Origin: Candidatus Nealsoniibacteriota bacterium
GTDB taxonomy: Bacteria; Patescibacteriota; Minisyncoccia; Minisyncoccales; MHMH01
Direction: 5' to 3'
Length of the DNA stretch: 44,576 nucleotides
Assembly: GCA_016181965.1 (NCBI GenBank)
Contig: JACOYH010000002.1
Location: forward strand, 1-44,576
Made by a program: the position numbers and the translations under genes. Under the pieces are notes generated by a model. The model worked only from the letters and a program-made list of their open reading frames with translations, was not told where the DNA came from and did no database searches. Positions within the stretch are counted from its first letter, which is position 1. The number at the start of each line of letters is the position of its first letter. Positions 1 to 8,231 of the stretch are shown piece by piece.

Positions 1-1529
1 TCTTTATCTGCGTCTAAAATCGCTACCAAGCCCACCTCGGGCAAGTCGAGCCCTTCCCTCAATAAATTGATGCCCACCAAAACATCGCACTTGCCTTCGC
101 GCAGATCTTTTAATATTTGAGGCCTTTTTAATGTTTTAACTTCAGCGTGCAGCCATTGGGCTTTAATACCTTCGTCTCCGAGAAAGTCAGTCAGCGCTTC
201 GGCCAATCTTTTGGTCAAGGTAACCACCAGAACCCTCTGATTTTCTTTCACCCGCTTTTTGATTTCAATAATCAGGTCTTTAATTTGGTTATGGGTTGGC
301 CTAATCTCAATTGAGGGCTCCAAAAGTCCGGTCGGCCTGATAAGTTGTTCGACTATATTTTTATTTCCCGACTTTTGTTTTTCAAGGTCGGCGGGAGTAG
401 CCGAAACGTAGACAATTTGGCGAACTCTTTCTTGAAATTCTTTGAAAGTCAAGGGCCTGTTATCTACGGCCGAGGGCAGGCGAAAGCCGTATTCAATGAG
501 AATTTCTTTTCTGGCGCGGTCTTGCGTTGACATGGCCTTTATTTGGGGCAAGGTCATATGCGATTCGTCAACGAAAACAAGAAAATCCTTGCCGAAATAT
601 TCCAATAGCGCATTGGGCGCTTGGCCGGACTTTCTGAATTCCAGCTGTCTTGAATAATTTTCTACGCCGTGGCAGGAGCCGGTTTCTTTGAGTATTTCTA
701 TGTCATAATTAGTTCTTCTTTCTAATCGCTGCGCTTCCAAGAGTTTGCCCTGTTTTTGTAATTTAGCCAGTTGCTCTTGAAGTTCCAGTTTTATATTTTC
801 AATGGCGATGTCTATCTTGCTCTGCGGTGTCGCCCAAAACTTTGCCGGAAAAATTCTGCATGAATTATCGAAAGATCCAACGAGAGTATTATTTTTGAGC
901 TCGAGTTTTAATTGTTGACCAGTAACTAAATAAACCTCCACAAGGTCGCCCCGGACGCGAAAAGCGCCGGGCTTAAAATCAATGTCATTGCGTTCGTACT
1001 GTAAAGAGATGAGGCGCGAAATTAAATTCCTTCTCGTGATTTTTTGCCCTTTCTTTAATTCCAAAGAAACCTGTTGATAGCCCTCGGGCGAACCGATATT
1101 GTAAATACAGGAAACCGAAGCTACCACAATAACATCGTTTCTGCTTAAGAGATCTTGGGTGGCCGCGTGTCTTAGCCGGTCTATTTGTTCATTGATTCGG
1201 GCGTCCTTTTCTATGTAGGTATCGGACTGGGGGATGTAGGCCTCGGGCTGATAGTAGTCGTAGTAGGAAACGAAATAGTGAACGGCGTTGTCGGGAAAAT
1301 ATTCCTTGAACTCCTGATAGAGTTGGGCAGCTAATGTCTTGTTGTGAGAAATAATCAGCGTTGGCTTCTGCGCTTTTTCTATCACCTTGGCCATGGTAAA
1401 GGTCTTGCCACTGCCAGTCACGCCCAAGAGCACCTGATGCCCGATGCCTGCTTTCAGGTTTTTAGTCAATTTTTCAATGGCCTTTGGCTGGTCGCCCTTG
1501 GGTTCGTAGCTTGAAACCAATTTAAACAT
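1..1529 (-). CDS. uvrB: Excinuclease ABC subunit B, N-terminal part; runs off the left edge
   Basis: Reverse-strand reading from 1529: MFKLVSSYEPKGDQPKAIEKLTKNLKAGIGHQVLLGVTGSGKTFTMAKV..., typical UvrB N-terminus with Walker A. Absent from the ORF track because it is open at the edge. Confidence 0.95.
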   Translation of the reverse strand, partial: MFKLVSSYEPKGDQPKAIEKLTKNLKAGIGHQVLLGVTGSGKTFTMAKVIEKAQKPTLIISHNKTLAAQLYQEFKEYFPDNAVHYFVSYYDYYQPEAYIPQSDTYIEKDARINEQIDRLRHAATQDLLSRNDVIVVASVSCIYNIGSPEGYQQVSLELKKGQKITRRNLISRLISLQYERNDIDFKPGAFRVRGDLVEVYLVTGQQLKLELKNNTLVGSFDNSCRIFPAKFWATPQSKIDIAIENIKLELQEQLAKLQKQGKLLEAQRLERRTNYDIEILKETGSCHGVENYSRQLEFRKSGQAPNALLEYFGKDFLVFVDESHMTLPQIKAMSTQDRARKEILIEYGFRLPSAVDNRPLTFKEFQERVRQIVYVSATPADLEKQKSGNKNIVEQLIRPTGLLEPSIEIRPTHNQIKDLIIEIKKRVKENQRVLVVTLTKRLAEALTDFLGDEGIKAQWLHAEVKTLKRPQILKDLREGKCDVLVGINLLREGLDLPEVGLVAILDADK

Positions 1530-1550
1530 ACGGCTTATTATACATATAGT

Positions 1551-1573
1551 TGTTAGACATTCAATGTCTAACA
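1551..1573. repeat. 23-bp perfect palindrome, 10-3-10 (TGTTAGACAT-TCA-ATGTCTAACA)
   Basis: Read directly; related copies at 34618 and 35595. Confidence 0.9.
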
Positions 1574-1635
1574 CTTTTACAATAAGGTTGACAGGGGTTA
1601 GTTTTTATACTACTGCTAACCCAAGGAGGAGATGC

Positions 1636-2085
1636 GTGTCTGGTTTAATTCGGTTCGTTTGCGCATTAAAAAAAATTGATGAGTTGGTCTTCGGGAAGCG
1701 GATAAGGATAAAGTTTGTTTTCTACGGAAAGCCCCAATATAACGCCAGGTATTGCGGAGACAGAATAATAGGAGAGTATTATACGGTGCCAATCTTCTAT
1801 CCCTATACGTGCCCGTATTATGGCCCAGAGAGTATAGCTGTTCATGAGGTGCGGCACCGGGTGCAGCTTAACTATCCGGAGATTCGCTTAATGCTACCGG
1901 CAGATAATGTTTTACCCAACTGGCTCAGGGCGTACCTTTGCTCGCTCCAGCCAGAAGAGACAACTCCGCGAGAGATCGACGCTTTAATTTGCGAATGGTT
2001 TGCCCGTCCCGTGCTTGCCAATTTCAATACTAACGGACTCCTTGAGATTCTATTCCGCGGAGTCGATCGCAAAAGCCCTAAATGA
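1636..2085 (+). CDS. Hypothetical protein with HExxH (HEVRHRVQ) metallopeptidase-like motif; probable GTG start
   Basis: The ORF track begins at 1564 inside the palindrome; AAGGAGGA at 1623-1630 precedes an in-frame GTG at 1636. Contains AVHEVRHRVQ and a downstream Glu (PREIDALICEW). Confidence 0.65.
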   Translation: MSGLIRFVCALKKIDELVFGKRIRIKFVFYGKPQYNARYCGDRIIGEYYTVPIFYPYTCPYYGPESIAVHEVRHRVQLNYPEIRLMLPADNVLPNWLRAYLCSLQPEETTPREIDALICEWFARPVLANFNTNGLLEILFRGVDRKSPK

Positions 2086-2100
2086 TATTTAGGGCTTTTT
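2071..2100 (+). terminator. Intrinsic terminator overlapping the stop codon
   Basis: AAAAGCCCTAAAT-GAT-ATTTAGGGCTTTTT. Confidence 0.9.
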
Positions 2101-2104
2101 CTTT

Positions 2105-2127
2105 ATTGCTTAGCTAAGCTAAGCAAT
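2105..2127. repeat. 23-bp palindrome, 10-3-10 (ATTGCTTAGC-TAA-GCTAAGCAAT)
   Basis: Read directly; same geometry as 1551-1573, different sequence. Confidence 0.85.
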
Positions 2128-2175
2128 TTCCTAAATAGCGTTGAAGAAAGAAAAAGGAAAGGGTAAGATAAATTA

Positions 2176-2718
2176 ATGATTTATTATCTTAAAGGAAGGT
2201 TGGGGCTTAAGGATGATAAAGTGGCTGTGGTTGAGGTAGGCGGGGTAGGTTATAAAGTGTTTTGTTCTCCGGTTACTTTGTCTAAGATTTCTGGCGGGCA
2301 GGAAATCAGCGTATTTACCTATTTGCATTTGAGGGAAAATGCGGCCGAACTTTACGGCTTTTTGACGCAGAATGAGCTGGGACTTTTTGAAGTTCTTAAT
2401 GATATTTCCGGGGTGGGTCCCAAGACGGCTATGATGCTCGCTTCTCTTGGGTCTTTGACGAAACTAAAAGAAGTGATAGAAAAAGGAGAACTGCCTCACG
2501 AAATCAAGGGAATCGGCCAGAAAAGAGCCCAGAAAATCTTATTGGAACTCACCGGCAAAATTAAAGAAATCGATGCGACAGATGACGCGCTCGACGCGCT
2601 GATTACCTTGGGATTTCCTCGGCCCAGGGCTAAGAACGCGCTGTCACAAGTGCCCGGCGACGTCGGTAATATGGAAGACAGAATTAAAAAGGCATTAGAA
2701 TATTTAGGGAAAAGGTGA
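2176..2718 (+). CDS. ruvA: Holliday junction branch migration protein RuvA
   Basis: MIYYLKGRLGLKDDKVAVVEVGGVGYKVF..., HhH motifs (ISGVGPKTA, IKGIGQKRAQKI). Confidence 0.93.
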   Translation: MIYYLKGRLGLKDDKVAVVEVGGVGYKVFCSPVTLSKISGGQEISVFTYLHLRENAAELYGFLTQNELGLFEVLNDISGVGPKTAMMLASLGSLTKLKEVIEKGELPHEIKGIGQKRAQKILLELTGKIKEIDATDDALDALITLGFPRPRAKNALSQVPGDVGNMEDRIKKALEYLGKR

Positions 2719-3872
2719 ACCGCTATACCATAAAAAAATTTTTACCATCTTTTCTGATGAGCTGGTATCATTTTTTACTGGCCTTTTTCGGCGCCGTAAT
2801 TTACGGTTTTCCATCGAAAGAGATTAGAGTTATCGGCGTTACCGGCACCAACGGCAAAACCACGGTCGTCACTATGATAACTAATGTCTTGGAAGAAGGC
2901 GGCTACAAGGTTGCCTCTCTTTCTTCTATTAAATTCAAGATAGCCCAGAAAGAATGGCCCAATGCTTTAAAAGGCAGGCAGTGACAGCCGGCTGTCGGTA
3001 CGCGGTTTTAGAAGTAAGCTCGGAAGGAATAAAACAGCACCGCCACGAGTTTATTGATTTTTCCGCGGCTGTTTTCACCAACTTAACGCCGGAGCATATT
3101 GAAGCGCACGGCGGTTTTGAAAAATACCGCGCCGCTAAGGCTAAGTTTTTTGCGGCAACCAAAAACATCCATATTATTAATATAGATGATAAAAACGCGG
3201 AATATTTTCTAAAGTTTCCGGCAAACGCAAAATACGGTTACTCGAACGACCGAGGACAGTCCTCGGATAGCCGAGGACTGTCCTCGGTTATTAAGGGCGA
3301 AAAGCTTAATTTAAAACTCTCCCTGATGGGCGATTTCAATATATATAACGCCTTGGCCGCGATTGCTGTCGGCCTGTCGCAGGATATTCCCCTAGAAATA
3401 TGTCAAAAAGCAGTGGAGAAGATTAAGAACGTGCCCGGCAGAATGGAAATAGTCCTAAAAGAACCATTTAAGGCCGTAGTTGATTATGCCGTTACTCCCG
3501 ATGCTTTGGAGGGCTTATATAAAACGCTCAAAAAAGAATTTTCTCCCAGCGCTTTAATTTGTGTCTTTGGAGCTTGCGGCGGGGGCAGGGACAAATGGAA
3601 AAGGCCCGAGCTCGGCAAAATTGCCGGTAATTATTGCAACAAAATTATTTTAACCAACGAAGATCCTTACGACGAGGAGCCTATTCAAATCATACAAGAC
3701 ATTGAGCGGGGCGTAATAAATACGCAGGCGCAGAATCTTTACACTATTTTAGACAGGCGAGAAAATATCGGGAAAGGGGTCGGAACCGCAAATGGCTTTA
3801 GCTCGCGGCCAAAAAATTCCTTGGGACGACAGAAAAATTATTATAGAAGAATTTCAAAAATTAAAACAATGA
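2715..3872 (+). pseudogene. MurE-like Mur ligase, disrupted by apparent frameshifts near 2970 and 3776-3779 (pseudogene, recoded gene or sequence error)
   Basis: Frame 1 holds the P-loop (GVTGTNGKTT) and ends at 2984; a second frame continues RQAVTAGCRYAVLEVSSEGIKQHRHEF...FTNLTPEHIEAHGG; the first frame resumes as GKGSEPQMALARGQKIPWDDRKIIIEEFQKLKQ* ending 3872. Confidence 0.75.
3249..3288. repeat. 18-bp-arm palindrome inside the murE-like gene
   Basis: ACCGAGGACAGTCCTCGG-ATAG-CCGAGGACTGTCCTCGGT; encodes DRGQSSDSRGLSS in the middle frame. Confidence 0.93.
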
Positions 3873-4270
3873 AGTCATACGAAGCGCTTCCGCACCGAGC
3901 CGATTTGAAAATTAAAGTTCACGGCCGAAATAAAAAAGAACTTTTCTCAAACGCGCTTTTGGGCATGGCAGAAAGCATGAAAACAGAAAGCGGAGACAAA
4001 GCAATACGAAGAAATATTAAAATAAAGTCCATCGACTTTAACGCCCTGCTAGTGGATTTTTTAAGCGAAGCCCTGTATTTAAGCCAAGTCAACAAAGAAA
4101 TATATTTTCAGGTTAATTTCAGCGAGTTTTCCGATACCGAAATTAAAGCCGAACTTGCCGGCAGGAAAGTAAAATTTTTCGGCGAGGATATTAAGGCCGT
4201 CACGCACCATGGCTTGACGATTAAAGAAAAAAACGGCCATTGGGAAGCAGAAATACTTTTCGATATTTAA
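3869..4270 (+). CDS. Archease
   Basis: ATG overlaps the murE-like TGA (ATGA). MKSYEALPHRADLKIKVHGRNKKELFSNALLGMAESM...KAVTHHGLTIKEKNGHWEAEILFDI matches archease; next gene is rtcB. Confidence 0.85.
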   Translation: MKSYEALPHRADLKIKVHGRNKKELFSNALLGMAESMKTESGDKAIRRNIKIKSIDFNALLVDFLSEALYLSQVNKEIYFQVNFSEFSDTEIKAELAGRKVKFFGEDIKAVTHHGLTIKEKNGHWEAEILFDI

Positions 4271-4277
4271 TAAAAGC

Positions 4278-5699
4278 ATGGTTTCCAAAAAGGATTTTAA
4301 AAAAATCAGCGATTATCTTTGGGAAATACCAAAGAGTTTCAGGCCGGATATGAAGGTGCCGGCCCGGGCTTATTTATCTTCGGAAATGCTGGAAGACGCC
4401 CTTGGGGACAGGTCTATTGGACAGTTGATTAATGTGGCCACCCTGCCCGGAATTGTAAAATACAGCATAGCGATGCCCGATATGCATGAGGGCTATGGTT
4501 TTCCTATTGGAGGCGTAGCAGCTATGAGAACAGAAGATGGCGTAGTATCGCCCGGCGGAGTCGGGTATGACATCAACTGCGGCATGAAGCTTTTGAGGTC
4601 GGACTACACCGAAAAAGAGATGCGGCCATACTTAGATAAGCTGGCCAGCCGCATTCAAGAAGAAGTTCCCTCTGGTTTGGGCATGGGCAGACAAAAGAAA
4701 ATGGACTTATCCTATATCGAAAAAATTATGGAAGACGGAGCCCAAGCAGTTGTTGCTGACGGCGAGGGAGAATCCGCGGATTTAGAAAACTGCGAGTCCA
4801 ACGGAAAATTGCCTCGAGCCGATGCTTCGCTTGTTTCAGACCACGCTAAGAATCGAGGAAGAGATCAGGTTGGCACTCTCGGTAGCGGCAACCATTTTTT
4901 GGAAATCCAAAAAGTAGAAGAAATTTTTGACGAAGAAATCGCCAAGGCCTTCGGCTTATTTAAGGACCAGGTTGTTATTATGATTCACACCGGCTCCCGC
5001 GGCTTGGGCCACCAAATAGCCACCGACTACATAAAAATTATGATGCGCGCCATGCCGAAGTACGGCATTAATCTCCCCGATAGAGAATTGGCCGCTTGTC
5101 CGATAAAGTCGCAAGAGGGTCAGAATTATCTTTTAGCCATGTCCTGCGGCGCCAATTACGCCTGGGCGAACCGTCAAAGAATAGCGCACTTTATTAGAAA
5201 ATCATGGCAGCATGTTTTAGGGGAAAAGGCATCTGCCTTAAAAGCGGTTTATGACGTTGCCCATAATATCGCAAAAATAGAAAATCAACTTTTAGTGCAC
5301 CGCAAAGGAGCAACCCGCGCCTTTCCGCCCGGTCACGATGAAATTCCCATGGCCTATCAAAATTCCGGCCAACCGGTTTTAATTCCCGGTTCCATGGGCA
5401 CAGCTTCTTATATCTTGGCTGGCGTTGAAAGCGGAAAAGAGGCCTTTTATTCCGCGAACCATGGCGCCGGAAGAGCGATGTCCCGGCACGAAGCCATGAG
5501 AAGAATTCGGGGCGAAGAAGTGGTTAAACAACTCGAAGCTAAGGGGATTATCGTTAAATGCCGGAGTTATCGGGGCGTCGCCGAAGAGGCCCCTCTGGCA
5601 TACAAAAATATAGACAATGTTGTGGAAGTTGTTCGCCAAGCCGGCCTCGCAAAGAAAGTAGCTAAAGTCGTTCCCATAGCTGTCGTAAAGGGGGAATAG
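4278..5699 (+). CDS. rtcB: RtcB RNA-splicing ligase
   Basis: MPDMHEGYGFPIGG, VGYDINCGMKL, GTLGSGNHFLEIQ, HRKGATRAFPPGH. Confidence 0.97.
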   Translation: MVSKKDFKKISDYLWEIPKSFRPDMKVPARAYLSSEMLEDALGDRSIGQLINVATLPGIVKYSIAMPDMHEGYGFPIGGVAAMRTEDGVVSPGGVGYDINCGMKLLRSDYTEKEMRPYLDKLASRIQEEVPSGLGMGRQKKMDLSYIEKIMEDGAQAVVADGEGESADLENCESNGKLPRADASLVSDHAKNRGRDQVGTLGSGNHFLEIQKVEEIFDEEIAKAFGLFKDQVVIMIHTGSRGLGHQIATDYIKIMMRAMPKYGINLPDRELAACPIKSQEGQNYLLAMSCGANYAWANRQRIAHFIRKSWQHVLGEKASALKAVYDVAHNIAKIENQLLVHRKGATRAFPPGHDEIPMAYQNSGQPVLIPGSMGTASYILAGVESGKEAFYSANHGAGRAMSRHEAMRRIRGEEVVKQLEAKGIIVKCRSYRGVAEEAPLAYKNIDNVVEVVRQAGLAKKVAKVVPIAVVKGE

Positions 5700-5737
5700 C
5701 TTGTCAAAAATATAGAAGAGTGATTAAATAAAGCATT

Positions 5738-6676
5738 ATGAATATCCAAGACATCTATAATCTGGCGATAAAAATGGGGATTGACGCCGATTTCCGGGAT
5801 AACGGCAGCGTTGAAAAAATGCTGGCGCGCAAGAAGACACAATACGACAATCTTTCGATTGACAAGAAAACGGAATTTGACGAGGAGGCATTAATTAATC
5901 CTTATCTTGATTCCCGTATTTTGCATATTGCCGAAGATAAGGAAATTAAGAAAATTTTAGTTGGTATTGACATTGATACAGCCGAATTGCTTTTAGCTAA
6001 AGACCTCGGCGTTGACTTGGTTATCGCCCACCATCCGCGAGGCAAGGCGCTGGCCACTTTGCATGAAGTGATGGAAATGCAGTGCGATGTTTTGAGTCAG
6101 CACGGCGTACCCATTAACGTGGCCGAAGGCCTAATGAGGCCGAAAATTTCTGAAGTAGCGAGGGGAGTTAGCGCGGCCAACCACCAAAGAGCAGTTGATT
6201 CGGCAAAACTTTTGGGGATGAATTTTATCAATTGCCATACACCTTGCGACAATTTAGCCGCCAGGTTTTTGAAAGACAAAATAGACGAAGCCAACCCCGA
6301 AAGAATAGAGGATTTACTGAAGGTTTTGAAAAATATTCAGGAATATAGCGAGGCAATCAAAATCGGCTCGGGCCCGAAAATTTTCGTAGGCGCTCTTGAA
6401 AATAGATGCGGCAAAATCGCCATGACCGAAATTACCGGCGGCACAGAGGGGTCGCCCAAAATCTATGCAAAGATGGCGCAAGCTGGCATAGGCACTGTGG
6501 TTTCAATGCACCAGTCAGAAGAGCACCGAAAAGAAGCCGAAGCGGCGCACATTAATGTGGTAATCGCGGGCCACATGTCTTCTGATTCCTTGGGAGTTAA
6601 TTTGTTTTTAGACGAATTGGAAAAGCAGGGCATAGAAATAATTCCCTGTTCCGGCCTCATCCGCATCAAGCGCTAA
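5738..6676 (+). CDS. NIF3-like (NGG1p-interacting factor 3) protein
   Basis: VDLVIAHHP and VVIAGHMSSDSLGVNLFLDELEKQGIEIIPCSG resemble NIF3-type metal-binding motifs. Confidence 0.7.
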   Translation: MNIQDIYNLAIKMGIDADFRDNGSVEKMLARKKTQYDNLSIDKKTEFDEEALINPYLDSRILHIAEDKEIKKILVGIDIDTAELLLAKDLGVDLVIAHHPRGKALATLHEVMEMQCDVLSQHGVPINVAEGLMRPKISEVARGVSAANHQRAVDSAKLLGMNFINCHTPCDNLAARFLKDKIDEANPERIEDLLKVLKNIQEYSEAIKIGSGPKIFVGALENRCGKIAMTEITGGTEGSPKIYAKMAQAGIGTVVSMHQSEEHRKEAEAAHINVVIAGHMSSDSLGVNLFLDELEKQGIEIIPCSGLIRIKR

Positions 6677-8231
6677 GGAACTTAGTCATGTAGGTCTTCT
6701 CTAGTTTATAACCAAGTTTGCGGTAATAGCCCCTTACCCCCACTCCTGAAATAATCTCAATTTTATTTACTCCCGAGAGTAGGGATATTTTTTCTGCTTC
6801 TTGAAGTAGTTTCTTACCTAAACCCTTATGTTGAGGAGAAGCGGGAGAAGTCCGACCTTCAGCTGGAAGCCGGGCTTTTAACGGCCGGACCTCCAGCGAT
6901 TGGCCAAAAGTGTGCACTTCTCTAATCATGGCAAACGGTCGAGAACCGTTCTCGACACAAACGCGCAGACGGAGAAGAGAGTAGAGTTTACTCTGGTTTT
7001 TATTCTCAAAAGTGAGGAATATTTCTTTGCCGCCAGATGCTTGATAGTCGCGGCGGAATAAGAACAATTTTTCTTTAGCATTATAATCCCCCTTAACCTC
7101 GCGACATCTAATGCACTTGCAATGCCCGGTTATCATTTGTCTAAGGTTAGACAGTTTGGCGGGTCCGGCGATGATGCTTTGGCTCGGAATGTCTCGGGTG
7201 ATTCTTTGGATTCTCACATAGGGAGGCACTGATTTTTTTATTGCTTTCACCAATGCAATTAACTGGTGCTTTGTATAGGGTTTATATTTTTTATTTTTCC
7301 ACCAGCGATAAAGCGGAGCTTCCTTTAAAAGCGCGCAAGGGTATATTTTAAGCATATCCGGCTGAAAATCGCCATTAGAAAAAAGCTCTCTAAACATTTT
7401 TTTATCTCTTAGTGTATTTGCGCCGGGAAGATTCGGCATCATTTGATAGCAAACCTTAAAGCCAGCGTCTTTTAGTAATTTTGTTGCTCGAATCGTCTCA
7501 TTTCGACCGTGGCCTCTTTTAATCAGCTTCAGCGCATCGTCATAAATGCTTTGAACCCCGAGTTCTGCCATGGTCGCCCCAAGCTCTCTGAGTCGTTGGA
7601 TTTCTTTTTCTGTGATGAAGTCGGGCCTGGTTTCAATCGATAGACCGACTATGCGGTGTCGCGCCGTTTCATTGCACTTCTGGGCTTTAGAGATGTCCGA
7701 CCTCCCGCGGGCGTTGCAGGCGTCAAAGCAACGCTTAACAAACCAGGTCTGATAATTTTTTGGATAAAACGACCAGGTTCCCCCAATAATTCTTAGCTCT
7801 ATTTTGTCTGTGGGATGCCCGGTCATTTCGAGCGCCCGCAAGCGCATTTTCACCTGATCATAGGGGTCATATTTATTGAGAATAGCCCGCATAACTGCCG
7901 GTTCGTTATTGAGATAGCTTTTCGGACTGCCTTTTTGCGACGGGCAGTAGATGCACTTGCCCGGGCAGGGGTATGGCTTGGTTAACACCGAAATATTGAC
8001 TATGCCCGAAAGAGATCTGACCGGCCTTGTTATTAAAAGATTTTTTACAAGGGGCGAGGCCTGAAGAGTTTTATTTTCGACTAATTTATGATAAGTTCTT
8101 AATAAGCTTATATTGGTCGGGCAGGGCGCCTTGTATTTCTTGGCCACTCTTCTTTTAACCATACTTAAATCCGCGCCGGACTTGCCCGCGTCGTTAATTA
8201 ATTCCCTAATGATAGTTTCCAAAATATCCAT
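6666..8231 (-). CDS. elp3: Elp3-family tRNA uridine(34) modification enzyme (radical SAM + GNAT)
   Basis: KPYPCPGKCIYCPSQKGSPKSYLNNEPAVMRA, LRIIGGTWSFYP, C-terminal GNAT KGLGKKLLQEAEKI...GVRGYYRKLGY. Confidence 0.93.
   Translation of the reverse strand: MDILETIIRELINDAGKSGADLSMVKRRVAKKYKAPCPTNISLLRTYHKLVENKTLQASPLVKNLLITRPVRSLSGIVNISVLTKPYPCPGKCIYCPSQKGSPKSYLNNEPAVMRAILNKYDPYDQVKMRLRALEMTGHPTDKIELRIIGGTWSFYPKNYQTWFVKRCFDACNARGRSDISKAQKCNETARHRIVGLSIETRPDFITEKEIQRLRELGATMAELGVQSIYDDALKLIKRGHGRNETIRATKLLKDAGFKVCYQMMPNLPGANTLRDKKMFRELFSNGDFQPDMLKIYPCALLKEAPLYRWWKNKKYKPYTKHQLIALVKAIKKSVPPYVRIQRITRDIPSQSIIAGPAKLSNLRQMITGHCKCIRCREVKGDYNAKEKLFLFRRDYQASGGKEIFLTFENKNQSKLYSLLRLRVCVENGSRPFAMIREVHTFGQSLEVRPLKARLPAEGRTSPASPQHKGLGKKLLQEAEKISLLSGVNKIEIISGVGVRGYYRKLGYKLEKTYMTKFLSA

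Noticed and set aside
1588-1616. TTGACA promoter for the 1636 ORF
   Set aside because: No convincing -10 at 16-18 bp (TATACT is only 12 bp away), so not listed as a feature.
1564-1635. N-terminal 24 residues of the 1564-2085 ORF
   Set aside because: ATG lies in a palindrome arm with no SD; a GTG at 1636 has a strong SD.
2954-4270. ORF-track protein of 438 aa as a MurE-archease fusion
   Set aside because: The correct MurE C-terminus reads in another frame and ends at 3872, overlapping a good archease ATG at 3869; the fusion is a by-product of the frameshift.
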